DNA of 64,000 nt from Plantibacter sp. VKM Ac-2880. Lineage in GTDB: Bacteria > Actinomycetota > Actinomycetes > Actinomycetales > Microbacteriaceae. Shown here in pieces: positions 1 through 9,335 of this stretch. Both the position numbers and the translations under genes were made by a program. The stretch spans positions 2,001,668 through 2,065,667 of the forward strand of contig NZ_JADKSJ010000001.1 in the NCBI RefSeq assembly GCF_015351235.1, read 5' to 3'. Numbering within the stretch: position 1 is the first letter of the stretch; each line of letters begins with the position of its first letter. The notes beneath the pieces were generated by a model. The model did no database searches and was not told the origin of the DNA. It was given only the letters and a program-made list of their open reading frames with translations.

Positions 1-2
1 CC

Positions 3-152
3 GCCTACGTGGAGCTGCAGGTGAACGATCAGCGACTCTGGGGCGTCGGTATCGACGGGGACATCGCGACCGCGTCGTTGAAGGCCGTCGTGTCGGCGGT
101 CAACCGGGCCGTGCGGTCCGGTGTCGAGGCTCGGGAGCTGGCGGCGATCTGA
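3..152 (+). CDS. leuA: 2-isopropylmalate synthase, C-terminal end (partial)
   Basis: Only the last 49 codons are inside the window; the rest of the gene lies to the left. The visible reading frame carries the typical end of the LeuA regulatory domain, with WGVGIDGDIATASLKAV followed by SAVNRAV, and it stops at TGA 150-152. LeuA condenses acetyl-CoA and 2-oxoisovalerate in the first committed step of leucine synthesis. The C-terminal domain is the leucine-sensing part. The neighbouring recO and uppS fit the usual actinobacterial order around leuA. A strong hairpin follows directly. Confidence 0.8.
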   Translation, partial: AYVELQVNDQRLWGVGIDGDIATASLKAVVSAVNRAVRSGVEARELAAI

Positions 153-160
153 GGTCATCC

Positions 161-198
161 GCAACGCCGGGTCGCCCTTCGGGAAGACCCGGCGTTGC
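161..198 (+). terminator. Hairpin terminator after leuA
   Basis: A perfect 13-base-pair stem (GCAACGCCGGGTC at 161-173 with its complement at 186-198) encloses a 12-base loop, nine bases after the leuA stop. There is no T-tract, which is common for actinobacterial terminators. Confidence 0.75.
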
Positions 199-280
199 GG
201 CGTTCCGGAGACGTACACCCGGAGGATGATCTTGCGCCGCGGGTGCCGCCCCTCCGGTGGGCAGGTCGTACGGTGGGAGG

Positions 281-1465
281 ATGCTCCGCACGCTCCGGCC
301 CGGCCAGTTGGCCGTCGACATCGCACTGCCGTCCGTGCTGTTCATCCTCACGTTCGTGTTGTACGCGACGAGGCCGCAGCAGTACGTGATCGTGCTGCTC
401 GGCATGTGCGCCGCCCTCGCCGTGCGCCGGCTCGCCCCGGGGATCTCGCTCGCCATCGCCTGGGTGACGGCCCTCGTGCAGATGCTGCTCCTCCTCGCGC
501 CGGACCCCGCGAACTTCGCGATCCCCGTCGTGCTGTATGCGGCGGCGACGTACGGCGGCAAGGTGGCGCGATGGATCTCCTTCGCCTCCGCCTTCCTCGG
601 GGCCGCGCTCATCGTGGTCTACGTGATCGTCGTCCCGAGCTGGACGACGGGTGTGAACGCCGAGATCAACTCCTTCGGCCTGGCCACCGACATGACCCCG
701 GTCGCGAAGGTGACGGTCGGGCTCTTCATGTTCCTCGCCTTCGCGGCGTTCTTCGGGCTCGCCTGGACGGCCGGTGTCCTCATGCGGACCTGGCGTCGTG
801 CCAGGGAGAGCCGCCAGGCGCAGTTGCTTGCCGAACGCGACGTCGCCGTCGAGCAGGAGCGCAACCGGATCGCCCGCGACATGCACGACGTCGTCGCGCA
901 CTCGCTCGCAGTCGTGATCGCGCAGGCCGACGGTGCCAGATACGCCCTCGCCGCCGACCCCGATTCGGCGGACCAGGCGCTCCGGACGATCTCGAGCATC
1001 TCCCGGGAGGCCTTGGCCGACGTGCGGGTGCTGCTCGGGCAGTTGCGGTTCCAGCAGAGCGAGGGTCCACAGCCGGTCTTGGCCGACCTCGACCGCCTGT
1101 ACGAGCAGCTGCGCGGGGCGGGCGTCGACGTCGTGGTCGAGAACCACGGAGCGGAGCGCCCGGTGGCGACCGGTTCGCAGCTCGCGGTGTACCGGATCAT
1201 CCAGGAGGCGCTCACGAACGCCCTCCGCCACGGCGACCACCGTGCTCCGATCGACGTCCACCTCGACTGGACCGGCCCGGAGCTGCAGGTGTGGATCGTC
1301 AACCGCGCGAAGTCTGAACCGCCCAAGCCCGGAACCGGTCACGGACTCGCCGGGATGAACGAGCGCGCTACGCTGGCAGGCGGCAGGTTCGGGACGACCC
1401 TGGTGGACGGTCTCTTCACCGTGTACGCGTCGATCCCGTTCACGACGGCAGGAGTGACGAGATGA
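281..1465 (+). CDS. Sensor histidine kinase, NarL/DesK-type (HisKA_3)
   Basis: This membrane sensor kinase autophosphorylates and passes phosphate to the response regulator that follows. The first 170 residues hold several hydrophobic segments. A dimerisation/phosphoacceptor helix follows, with ERNRIARDMHDVVAHS and the histidine at about residue 202. An HATPase_c domain completes the protein, with the N-box asparagine near residue 313 (NALRHG) and a G-box GHGLAGMNERA. I chose the ATG at 281 over an upstream GTG at 257 because a -10-like TACGGT lies at 269-274, exactly six bases before it, which suggests a leaderless message. The stop overlaps the regulator start (ATGA). The signal sensed is unknown. 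Confidence 0.85.
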   Translation: MLRTLRPGQLAVDIALPSVLFILTFVLYATRPQQYVIVLLGMCAALAVRRLAPGISLAIAWVTALVQMLLLLAPDPANFAIPVVLYAAATYGGKVARWISFASAFLGAALIVVYVIVVPSWTTGVNAEINSFGLATDMTPVAKVTVGLFMFLAFAAFFGLAWTAGVLMRTWRRARESRQAQLLAERDVAVEQERNRIARDMHDVVAHSLAVVIAQADGARYALAADPDSADQALRTISSISREALADVRVLLGQLRFQQSEGPQPVLADLDRLYEQLRGAGVDVVVENHGAERPVATGSQLAVYRIIQEALTNALRHGDHRAPIDVHLDWTGPELQVWIVNRAKSEPPKPGTGHGLAGMNERATLAGGRFGTTLVDGLFTVYASIPFTTAGVTR

Positions 1466-2151
1466 CCGATGCACACGGCAGCGCGGCAGCGGAAGCGATC
1501 ACCATCGCCCTGGTGGACGACCAGGCCCTGTTCCGCGGCGGCATCCGCATGCTCATCGGCTCCCAGCCGGACCTGCGGGTCGTCGGCGAAGCGTCCGACG
1601 GACGACAGGCGGTGGAGCTCGCTGCCCGGACCCGCCCGCAGGTCATCCTCATGGACGTCCGGATGCCGGTCATGGACGGCATCGAGGCGACCAAGGCGAT
1701 TCTGTCGGAAGCGGACGCGCGTGGGACGGAACGGCCCCGCATCATCGTGCTGACCACCTTCGACCTCGACGAGGCGGCCGCGACGGCGATCCGAGCCGGC
1801 GCGAGCGGCTTCGTGCTGAAGGACGCCGAGCCGGAGTTCCTCCTCGCAGCGATCCGTACCGTGCACGCGGGGAACGCGGTCATCGCGGCGTCCGCGACGC
1901 GCGAGCTGTTCGAGCACTTCCGGCAGGCGCCCACGCCGCCGGTCGCACCACGGCGCTATGCCGAACTCACCGCTCGGGAGCGGGAGATCTTCCTCCTCGC
2001 GGCGCGAGGGTTGAGCAACTCGGAGATCGCGGCCGCCGAGTTCCTCAGTGAGGCGACGGTGAAGACACATATCAGCAGGATCTTCGGCAAGCTCGAGGTG
2101 CGCGATCGCGTGCAGCTCGTCGTCTTCGCCTTCGAGCACGGGCTGGTCTGA
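1462..2151 (+). CDS. Response regulator, NarL/FixJ family
   Basis: This is the partner of the upstream kinase and shares a 4-base ATGA overlap with it, so the two are translationally coupled. Residues 14-135 form the receiver domain, with DD at 19-20 and the phosphoacceptor Asp65 in VILMDVRMP. Residues from about 165 to the end form a LuxR-type helix-turn-helix (LTAREREI ... SEATVKTHISRIF). The likely target is the ABC transporter gene pair that starts 100 bp downstream; this is inferred from adjacency only. Confidence 0.88.
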   Translation: MTDAHGSAAAEAITIALVDDQALFRGGIRMLIGSQPDLRVVGEASDGRQAVELAARTRPQVILMDVRMPVMDGIEATKAILSEADARGTERPRIIVLTTFDLDEAAATAIRAGASGFVLKDAEPEFLLAAIRTVHAGNAVIAASATRELFEHFRQAPTPPVAPRRYAELTAREREIFLLAARGLSNSEIAAAEFLSEATVKTHISRIFGKLEVRDRVQLVVFAFEHGLV

Positions 2152-2240
2152 CCGGTCTCCATCGCCGGTGGTTCGAGGATCATCCGTCCGATGTAGGGGG
2201 ATCGCTCGGGCGCACGACGCGGACGAGGGGGTGCCCTCCG

Positions 2241-2252
2241 TAGCGTCGAAGC
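2241..2252 (+). promoter_or_regulatory. Putative leaderless promoter of the ABC transporter pair
   Basis: TAGCGT at 2241-2246 sits six bases before the ATG at 2253, and there is no ribosome binding site. The same arrangement, including the CGAAGC spacer, occurs before dnaG (10660-10671). The intergenic region 2152-2252 is the only place where the adjacent response regulator could act locally. Confidence 0.5.
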
Positions 2253-3007
<755 letters not shown>

Positions 3008-3011
<4 letters not shown>

Positions 3012-4420
3012 GCGGCTCGGCGCTCGGCCCGCGGGCGGGTGAACATCGGGCGAGCCTGCTCGTCGCGACCCTGAGCGCCTCGTTCGGCGTCCTCCTGCTG
3101 ATGGTCACCAGCATCCTGTCGACGTTCATCCTCGCGGACGACGTCACGGGGTCCAGCGGGACCGTCGTGATCATGCTCGTCCTGGCCGCAGCCGTCTTCG
3201 TTTCGCTCGCGGTGTACGTGGGGGCGATCGTCACGGCCAACACCTTCGCGACCATCGTCGCAGGCCGGACGAGGACGATCGCGCTCCTCCGGCTCATCGG
3301 ATCGACCGCGAGGTCGCAGCGTCGCGCCGTCGCGCGGGAAGGCGTCGTCGTCGGTCTGCTCGGCGGTGGGGCCGGCCTCGTCGTCGGCCTCCTCGCCGCC
3401 TTCGGGCTCGTCCGCGTCGGCGTGGCCACCGGTGTGTTGCCGGAGCTGCCATACCCGATCGCCGAGCCGGCGGTCCTCCTCCCGGTCGCCGCCGTCGTCC
3501 TGACGACCTGGCTCGCATCGTGGATCGGCGCCCGTCGGGTCCTGTCGGTCACGCCCGTGCAGGCGATCGGGGGATCCCAGGAGCTGAGCCGGGAGGAGAC
3601 CGTCGCACGACCCGCTCGGAACGCGGTCGCGATCGGCCTGTTCGTCGTCGGTGTCCTGCTCCTCCTCGCCGGGGTGGGCGTGGGACTCGTGTCGCCGCTC
3701 GGGGTTCTGATCGGCATCGTCGGCGGGATCGTGTCCTTCTCGGGCCTCATCCTCGGTGCGCACCTCGTGATGCCGCCGGCGCTGCGCCTCGTCGGGCGGC
3801 TGTTCGGCGGATCCGCCACGGCCAGGCTCGCGGCCGAGAACGCCGTCCGCTACCCGGAGCGCAGTTCCCGCACCACGATCGGCCTCGTGATCGGTGTCAC
3901 CCTCGTGACGATGTTCGCCGTCGCGGCGGCGAACTTCCAGGAGTTCGTCATGAACGCGCAGGCGATGCAGCCGGACGTCTACGAGGGGACTCAGGCCGTT
4001 GTCGCGACCACCGTCGCCGTGTTCTCAGCCCTCATCGGGCTGAGTGCGCTCATCGCCGCCGTCGGCATGGTGAACAACCTGTCCCTCAGCGTGCTGCAGC
4101 GCACCCGGGAACTCGGGCTGCTGCGGGCGCTCGGGTTCTCCGCCCGACAGATCCGCCGGATGATCGTGATCGAGTCGGCCCAACTGACGATCGCCGCCGT
4201 GGCTGTCGGACTCGTGCTCGGCACCTTCTACGGCTGGGCGGGGGCCCAGTCGATGTTCGGCGCGATCAACGGTTCGCCGGGACTGATCGTGCCCGTCATC
4301 CCCTGGGGCATCGTGCTCGTGATCGTGGTGCTCGCCGCACTGCAGACCGCGGCGGCGTCGGTGGCTCCCTCACGACGGGCGACCCGCATCGCCCCGGTCG
4401 CCGCGCTCGCGGTCGACTGA
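3008..4420 (+). CDS. ABC transporter permease, FtsX-like
   Basis: This is the membrane partner of the preceding ATPase, of about 470 residues. It starts at the GTG that overlaps the ATPase stop; the open frame extends further upstream, but only as an antisense-like shadow of the ATPase gene. Hydrophobic segments are arranged as two FtsX-type blocks. The first includes TANTFATIVAGRTRTIALLRLIGS, split here only for description of the conserved RTRTIALLRLIG. The second has QRTRELGLLRALGFS near residue 365. Both are the conserved cytoplasmic motifs of MacB/FtsX permeases. No large periplasmic MacB domain is apparent. Confidence 0.85.
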
Positions 4421-4426
4421 TCCCGG

Positions 4427-5095
4427 TCAGCCTCGCGTCGAGCGGCGCCAGATCCGCCATCCGCCGATCTGGCGCTGCTCGGGCAGCGTCCATCCGAAGC
4501 GCACCGCCAGGAGCCGGATCACCGCGGTCGACGAGACGCCGACGATCGCGGCGATCCCGAGCGGAGTGCCGAAGGTGACGGCGAGGACGAGCAGGGCCGT
4601 CCCGACCGCGGCGGCGACGGCGTACAGGGAGCCGACGTGCATGAGCGCGACGGGGACGCCGAGCATGACGTCCCGGAGCACGGATCCGCCGACGGCCGAG
4701 ACGGTGCCGACGAAGATGGCCGGGATGACCGGGAGCCCCGCCGCGAGTGCCTTCGTGGAACCGATCGCCCCGAACATGCCGATCGTCAGGGCGTCGAGAC
4801 CGATGATGACCGGCCCGAGCCGTGTGACGGTCCGGAGGAGGAGCATGCCGAGCAGGGCCGCCCCCGAGGCGACGGGGAGGTACCAGTTGTTCTGCAGCGA
4901 TGCCGGGACCTGTCCGAGCAGGATGTCGCGGATGAGACCGCCGCCGAGCCCGACGACCACCCCGATGATCGCGACGCCGAGCCAGTCGAGCTGACGATCC
5001 TGGAATCTGGCCGCGAACATCGCGCCCTGGACGGCGCCGATCGCGACCGCCGAGAGGTCGACCCAGAGCGGGACGACGAAGAGGACCTCGTTCAC
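4427..5095 (-). CDS. TRIC/UPF0126 family membrane protein
   Basis: This 222-residue protein with about seven membrane spans belongs to the UPF0126 (YadS, TRIC-like) family, whose members are trimeric cation channels or glycine transporters. Two internal repeats each carry the conserved glycine-rich kink followed by Arg-Asp: [16 protein letters not shown] at about 48-63 and [13 protein letters not shown] at about 133-145. It starts at a GTG and converges on the permease gene, with only six bases between the two stops. The transported species cannot be deduced. Confidence 0.85.
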   Translation of the reverse strand: MNEVLFVVPLWVDLSAVAIGAVQGAMFAARFQDRQLDWLGVAIIGVVVGLGGGLIRDILLGQVPASLQNNWYLPVASGAALLGMLLLRTVTRLGPVIIGLDALTIGMFGAIGSTKALAAGLPVIPAIFVGTVSAVGGSVLRDVMLGVPVALMHVGSLYAVAAAVGTALLVLAVTFGTPLGIAAIVGVSSTAVIRLLAVRFGWTLPEQRQIGGWRIWRRSTRG

Positions 5096-5166
5096 GGTTG
5101 CATCTCTCGCGGCGCTCCTTCGATCCCGGACGGCGGTTCCCGGGGCACGATGTCGGTGCGAGGCGG

Positions 5167-5178
5167 GATAATCGATGC
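5167..5178 (+). promoter_or_regulatory. Putative leaderless promoter of recO
   Basis: GATAAT at 5167-5172 is close to the sigma-70 -10 consensus and is followed by six bases and then the GTG at 5179. No Shine-Dalgarno sequence is present, so transcription probably begins at the start codon. Confidence 0.55.
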
Positions 5179-5916
5179 GTGCCGGTATATCGAGACGAAG
5201 TGGTGGTGTTGCGGACCCACAAGCTCGGCGAGGCCGACCGCATCGTCACCATGCTCTCACGCACCAGGGGCAAGATCCGGGCGGTCGCCAAGGGTGTCCG
5301 TCGCACCGGGTCGAAGTTCGGCTCGCGCCTCGAGCCATTCATGGTCGCCGACGTCCAGTTCTACGAGGGCCGCAGCCTCGACACCATCACCCAGGCCGAG
5401 TCGCTCGGCTCCTACGGGGCTGAGATCAGCGCCGACTACGGCAGCTACACCGCCGCGAGCGCGATGGTGGAGGCCGCCGACCGGCTGACGGAGTCGGAGG
5501 GCTCCCTCCAGCAGTACCTGCTCCTCGTCGGCGCGCTGCGCTCGCTCTCGAAGCACGAGCACGGTCCGCGGCTCACCCTCGACTCGTACCTGTTGCGCGC
5601 GTTCTCGCTCGCGGGGTGGGCACCGAGTTTCGGCGCCTGCTCACGTTGCGGCACGGAGGGCGACTACTCGCACGTGGTGGTGCAGCTGGGCGGCGTCGTC
5701 TGCGACGACTGTGCGCCGTCCGGGAGCCCCCGGCTGGACGCCGAGACCCTCTCGCTCCTCGGTGCCCTGCTGTCGGGCGACTGGGAGTACGCGGAGGCGG
5801 CGGCTGAACAGACGGCTTCGCGGGCGAGCGGGTTCACCGCGGCCTACGCGCAATGGCATCTGGAGCGCGGGCTGCGGTCGCTCGCGCACCTCGAACAGGA
5901 TCGGAGCCGCGGGTGA
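5179..5916 (+). CDS. recO: DNA repair protein RecO
   Basis: RecO binds single-stranded DNA and loads RecA through the RecFOR pathway. The protein is 245 residues. Its N-terminal OB fold begins [22 protein letters not shown] zinc-binding motif is formed by CSRC near residues 154-157 and CDDC near 175-178. The GTG at 5179 gives the usual RecO N-terminus; the frame upstream of it is not RecO-like. The stop overlaps the uppS start by four bases (GTGA), so repair and envelope lipid genes are coupled here, as in other actinobacteria. Confidence 0.93.
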   Translation: MPVYRDEVVVLRTHKLGEADRIVTMLSRTRGKIRAVAKGVRRTGSKFGSRLEPFMVADVQFYEGRSLDTITQAESLGSYGAEISADYGSYTAASAMVEAADRLTESEGSLQQYLLLVGALRSLSKHEHGPRLTLDSYLLRAFSLAGWAPSFGACSRCGTEGDYSHVVVQLGGVVCDDCAPSGSPRLDAETLSLLGALLSGDWEYAEAAAEQTASRASGFTAAYAQWHLERGLRSLAHLEQDRSRG

Positions 5917-6734
5917 CCCCGAAGCCCTACACCCACCGCGATGCGATGCCCTTCAAACCGATCGACTGGACGGGGGAGTATCCGCCGGAGTTCAAGCGGG
6001 GCGAGGTGCCGGCGCACGTCGCGATCGTCATGGACGGCAACGGCCGGTGGGCGAATCGACGAGGGCTCACCAGGGTCGAGGGACACAAGGCCGGCGAAGC
6101 CGCGCTCTTGGACGTCGTCGCCGGTGCACTGCAGCTCGGCATCAAGCACCTGTCGGTCTACGCGTTCTCGACCGAGAACTGGAAACGTTCGCCCGACGAG
6201 GTCCGCTTCCTCATGGGGTTCAACCGTGAGGTGCTGCACCGTCGGCGCGACCAGCTCAACGAGTGGGGCGTCCGCGTCCGCTGGTCCGGCCGCCGACCAC
6301 GCCTCTGGGCGTCGGTCGTCAAAGAACTGCAGACGGCTGAGCAACTCACCCGCGACAACGACCGCCTGACCCTCACCATGTGCGTCAACTACGGCGGGCG
6401 CAACGAGATCGTCGACGCGGTGCGCACCATCGCGGACGATGTGGCCGCCGGGCGGCTCAAGCCGTCCGCGGTGTCGGAACGACTCATCCAGAGTCGGCTG
6501 TACCTGCCCGACCTCCCCGACGTCGACCTGTTCGTGCGGAGCTCGGGGGAGCAGCGCACGAGCAATTTCCAGCTGTGGCAATCCGCCTACGCGGAGATGG
6601 TCTTCCTCGACACCCTGTGGCCCGACTTCGGTCGGCGTCAGCTGTGGGACGCCGTGGAGCGGTACGCCGGACGCGATCGACGCTTCGGCGGCGCACAGGA
6701 CGTCCCCGACGCCGCCGAGTCGGCGGGGGAATGA
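5913..6734 (+). CDS. uppS: Isoprenyl diphosphate synthase (cis-prenyltransferase)
   Basis: This soluble enzyme adds isopentenyl diphosphate units in cis to make the polyprenyl carrier of cell-wall precursors. Hallmarks include MDGNGRWA with catalytic Asp41, the [12 protein letters not shown] motif, and the C-terminal [15 protein letters not shown] segment that precedes the conserved E...F..LWPDF. It has 273 residues. The GTG that overlaps the recO stop was chosen as start because the peptide from there matches the family N-terminus. The chain length of the product (C50 or C55) cannot be read from the sequence. Confidence 0.92.
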   Translation: MTPKPYTHRDAMPFKPIDWTGEYPPEFKRGEVPAHVAIVMDGNGRWANRRGLTRVEGHKAGEAALLDVVAGALQLGIKHLSVYAFSTENWKRSPDEVRFLMGFNREVLHRRRDQLNEWGVRVRWSGRRPRLWASVVKELQTAEQLTRDNDRLTLTMCVNYGGRNEIVDAVRTIADDVAAGRLKPSAVSERLIQSRLYLPDLPDVDLFVRSSGEQRTSNFQLWQSAYAEMVFLDTLWPDFGRRQLWDAVERYAGRDRRFGGAQDVPDAAESAGE

Positions 6735-6762
6735 CCGGCGGTCCTCCGTGGTTGGCCCTGAC

Positions 6763-7443
6763 ATGAGCGAACCCATCAAGATCGACATCTGGTCCGACAT
6801 CGCCTGCCCGTGGTGCTACATCGGCAAGCGCAAGTTCGAGCGTGGTTCGGCGGAGTTCGCGCAGCTCGGGGACGGACGCGAGGTCGAGGTCGAGTACCAC
6901 TCCTTCGAGCTCGCACCCGACACCCCGGTCGACTTCGACGGGACGGAGATCGACTTCCTCGTCAAGCACAAAGGCATGCCAGCCGATCAGGTCCAGCAGA
7001 TGCTCGACCGCGTGACGGGCATCGCTGCAGAGACCGGCCTCGCGTACGACTTCGGCATCCTCCAGCACACCAACACGGTGAAGGCACATGAGCTGCTCCA
7101 CTTCGCCAAGGCCGAGGGCAAGCAGCTGGAGATGACCGAGCGTCTCCTCAAGGCCTACTTCACCGAGGGCCGCCACGTCGGACGGGTCGAGGACCTCGCC
7201 GACCTCGCCGCCGAGGTGGGACTCGATCGCGCGGCGGTCGTGTCGGCGCTCGAGTCCGGTCGGTTCACGCAGGCGGTCCGTGAGGACCAGGCGACGGCTC
7301 AGGGCTACGGCATCCAGGGTGTGCCGTTCTTCGTCATCGACGGTGCATACGGTGTCTCCGGTGCACAGGAGCCCGCAGCGTTCGCGCAGGTGCTCGAGCA
7401 GGTCTGGACGGAACGCGCGAGCACCGAGCCGGTGCAAGCATGA
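6763..7443 (+). CDS. DsbA-family oxidoreductase, FrnE-like
   Basis: This is a 226-residue thioredoxin-fold protein of the FrnE/2-hydroxychromene isomerase-like branch of the DsbA family. The redox motif CPWC is at residues 15-18 (SDIACPWCYIGKRKFE), and the cis-proline loop appears as GIQGVPFFVIDG near 182-193. There is no signal peptide, so it is cytoplasmic, as expected for FrnE proteins, which are linked to oxidative and disulfide stress. Its stop overlaps the start of a 49-residue cysteine-containing peptide (ATGA), which implies that the two are made together. Confidence 0.85.
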   Translation: MSEPIKIDIWSDIACPWCYIGKRKFERGSAEFAQLGDGREVEVEYHSFELAPDTPVDFDGTEIDFLVKHKGMPADQVQQMLDRVTGIAAETGLAYDFGILQHTNTVKAHELLHFAKAEGKQLEMTERLLKAYFTEGRHVGRVEDLADLAAEVGLDRAAVVSALESGRFTQAVREDQATAQGYGIQGVPFFVIDGAYGVSGAQEPAAFAQVLEQVWTERASTEPVQA

Positions 7444-7589
7444 CGTCCGAGGCCGCCGCACCCGCCGAGCCGACGGCGAGCACCCAGAGCGCGACGACCA
7501 GACCGCCGCTGCGGCTCCTCGGCGGGGACGCCGTCGTCTGCGAGGGCGACAGCTGTCTCGTCCCGACGGGTGCCGCGGCTCAGGACTGA
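7440..7589 (+). CDS. Small cysteine-pair protein coupled to the DsbA-like gene
   Basis: This 49-residue gene has a start (ATG 7440) that overlaps the stop of the FrnE-like oxidoreductase by four bases, which is the main evidence that it is real. The N-terminal half is Ala/Thr/Pro-rich and probably disordered. The C-terminal half, LRLLGGDAVVCEGDSCLVP, contains two cysteines four residues apart. It has no signal peptide or membrane segment. I do not recognise a named family. A redox or metal role beside the thioredoxin-fold protein is an inference. Its 3' end overlaps the convergent ybaK-like gene by ten bases. Confidence 0.6.
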   Translation: MTSEAAAPAEPTASTQSATTRPPLRLLGGDAVVCEGDSCLVPTGAAAQD

Positions 7590-8098
7590 GGGTCCTCCGG
7601 CTCCGTGAGGTCGGCCGTGACGGCACCGATCGCGGCGAGGTAGGCAGCTGCGTCGACGAACGCGCTCCAGCCGTGCTCGCCGGCACCGATCGAGATGCGT
7701 CCGCCGCGGCGGAGGATCCGTTCGTCGGCGTACACGGGCAGTGCGCTCGTCGCGCCGAGGACGGTGATCGTGCCGCGCTCGTAACCGGTCGCGCGGAACG
7801 CCGTCTCCGCGTCGGGCATCGCGAGCTTGTTGACGCCTAGCAAAGTGCGGAAGGGCGGCCACGAGATCTTGCGGCCTCCGGGGACGAGCGCGAAGAGGTA
7901 GTCGCCGCTGCGACGCTTCACGACGATCGTCTTGACGATCTCGGCCGGGGCGATCCCGAGGAATTCCGCAGCCTCGTGCAGACTGCGCGCGGGCTGGCGC
8001 TGGACGAGCTCGATGTCGAGGCCGAGGGAGGCCGCCGCGGCCGCGACGCGTTCGCGGCCACTCGGTTCAGGAAGGGCTGGCGTGTCGGCGTCTGACAT
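7580..8098 (-). CDS. YbaK/EbsC-family aminoacyl-tRNA deacylase
   Basis: This 172-residue protein of the YbaK/EbsC fold hydrolyses mischarged tRNA, in characterised members Cys-tRNA(Pro). Typical features are the conserved lysine in EIVKTIVVKRRSGDYLFALVPGG, the segment RKISWPPFRTLLGVNKL, and the GxxGS-like region replaced here by GTITVLGATSALPVYAD. The ATG at 8098 is preferred over upstream in-frame starts because the domain begins within 20 residues of it. It faces away from dusB, so the intervening 50 bp must carry both promoters. Confidence 0.82.
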   Translation of the reverse strand: MSDADTPALPEPSGRERVAAAAASLGLDIELVQRQPARSLHEAAEFLGIAPAEIVKTIVVKRRSGDYLFALVPGGRKISWPPFRTLLGVNKLAMPDAETAFRATGYERGTITVLGATSALPVYADERILRRGGRISIGAGEHGWSAFVDAAAYLAAIGAVTADLTEPEDPQS

Positions 8099-8149
8099 GT
8101 GGTCCTCACTGGGCGCCGAAGCGCCGATCATCTGGGAGAATCGAGGGTG

Positions 8150-9310
8150 ATGTCTCTTCCTACCACGCTCCCGCAGCGCCCGAGCCTTGCGATCGGGCCC
8201 ATCGTGCTCGACTCGCCGGTCGTGCTCGCGCCAATGGCCGGGATCACCAACACCGCGTTCCGCCGCCTCTGCCGTGAGTACGGCGCCGGCTTGTACGTGA
8301 GTGAGATGATCACCTCGAGGGCGCTCGTCGAACGCACGCCCGAGACGATGCGGCTCATCCAGCACCACGAGAGCGAGACACTGCGCTCGATCCAGTTGTA
8401 CGGGGTGGACCCGAAGACGGTCGCCGAGGCCGTCACCATGCTCGTCGCCGAGGACCGGGCCGATCACATCGACCTCAACTTCGGCTGCCCGGTCCCGAAG
8501 GTGACCCGCAAGGGCGGTGGCGCGGCGTTGCCCTGGAAGACCGGTCTGTTCCGCGACATCGTCGAGGGCGCCGTGCGCGCCGCCGGGGACGTCCCGCTGA
8601 CGATCAAGATGCGCAAGGGCATCGACTCCGACCACCTCACCTACCTCGAGGCCGGCCGGATCGCCGAGGGCGCCGGTGTCGCCTCGATCGCCCTGCACGC
8701 CAGGACGGCGGCCGAGTTCTACTCGGGGCACGCCGACTGGGCGGCGATCGCCAAGCTCAAGGAGACGGTGACCTCGGTGCCGGTCCTCGGCAACGGCGAC
8801 ATCTGGTCGGGCGAGGACGCCCTCAGGATGGTCGACGAGACCGGCTGCGACGGTGTCGTCGTCGGCCGCGGTTGCCTCGGACGCCCCTGGCTCTTCGGTG
8901 ACCTCAGCTCGGCGTTCGCCGGAGAGGGCGCGAAGGCGGAGCCGACGCTCGGCGAGGTCGCGGCTGCCTTCCGGCGTCACGCCGAACTCCTGGCGGAGTT
9001 CTTCGAGAGCGAGGAGCGCGGGTGCCGCGACATCCGGAAGCACGTCGCGTGGTATTTCAAGGGCTACCCCGTCGGTGGTGACCTCCGGGCCAGCCTCGCC
9101 ACGGTGGAGTCACTCGAGCAGCTCGACGAGCTCCTCGCGACCCTCGACTGGACGGCTCCATACCCGGGTGCCGCCGCCGAAGGACAGCGCGGGCGAGCGG
9201 GCACGCCGAAACGACCGGCGCTACCCTACGGCTGGCTCGACTCGCAGTCGCTCGGTGCCGATGAGCAGACCGAGATCGCGGGCGCGGAACTGGACCACAG
9301 TGGCGGATAG
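8150..9310 (+). CDS. dusB: tRNA-dihydrouridine synthase
   Basis: This FMN enzyme reduces uridine to dihydrouridine in tRNA D-loops. It is 386 residues, a TIM barrel followed by a helical domain. Visible motifs are APMAGITNTAFR at 27-38, the catalytic Cys113 in LNFGCPVPKVTRKGGG, and NGDIWSGEDALRMV with GRGCLGRPWLF near the phosphate-binding end. The start is ATG 8150; GTG 8147 is equally possible. A GAGAAT hexamer at 8136-8141 suggests a leaderless or nearly leaderless message. Its stop overlaps a possible upstream GTG of the dgt frame. Confidence 0.9.
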   Translation: MSLPTTLPQRPSLAIGPIVLDSPVVLAPMAGITNTAFRRLCREYGAGLYVSEMITSRALVERTPETMRLIQHHESETLRSIQLYGVDPKTVAEAVTMLVAEDRADHIDLNFGCPVPKVTRKGGGAALPWKTGLFRDIVEGAVRAAGDVPLTIKMRKGIDSDHLTYLEAGRIAEGAGVASIALHARTAAEFYSGHADWAAIAKLKETVTSVPVLGNGDIWSGEDALRMVDETGCDGVVVGRGCLGRPWLFGDLSSAFAGEGAKAEPTLGEVAAAFRRHAELLAEFFESEERGCRDIRKHVAWYFKGYPVGGDLRASLATVESLEQLDELLATLDWTAPYPGAAAEGQRGRAGTPKRPALPYGWLDSQSLGADEQTEIAGAELDHSGG

Positions 9311-9335
9311 CACCATCGAGCAGGGGAGAACGTCG

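Noticed and set aside
155-1474. Long minus-strand open frame of 439 codons opposite the histidine kinase
   Set aside because: It has no recognisable domain and is explained by the GC-rich third positions of the kinase gene; many such antisense frames occur across the window.
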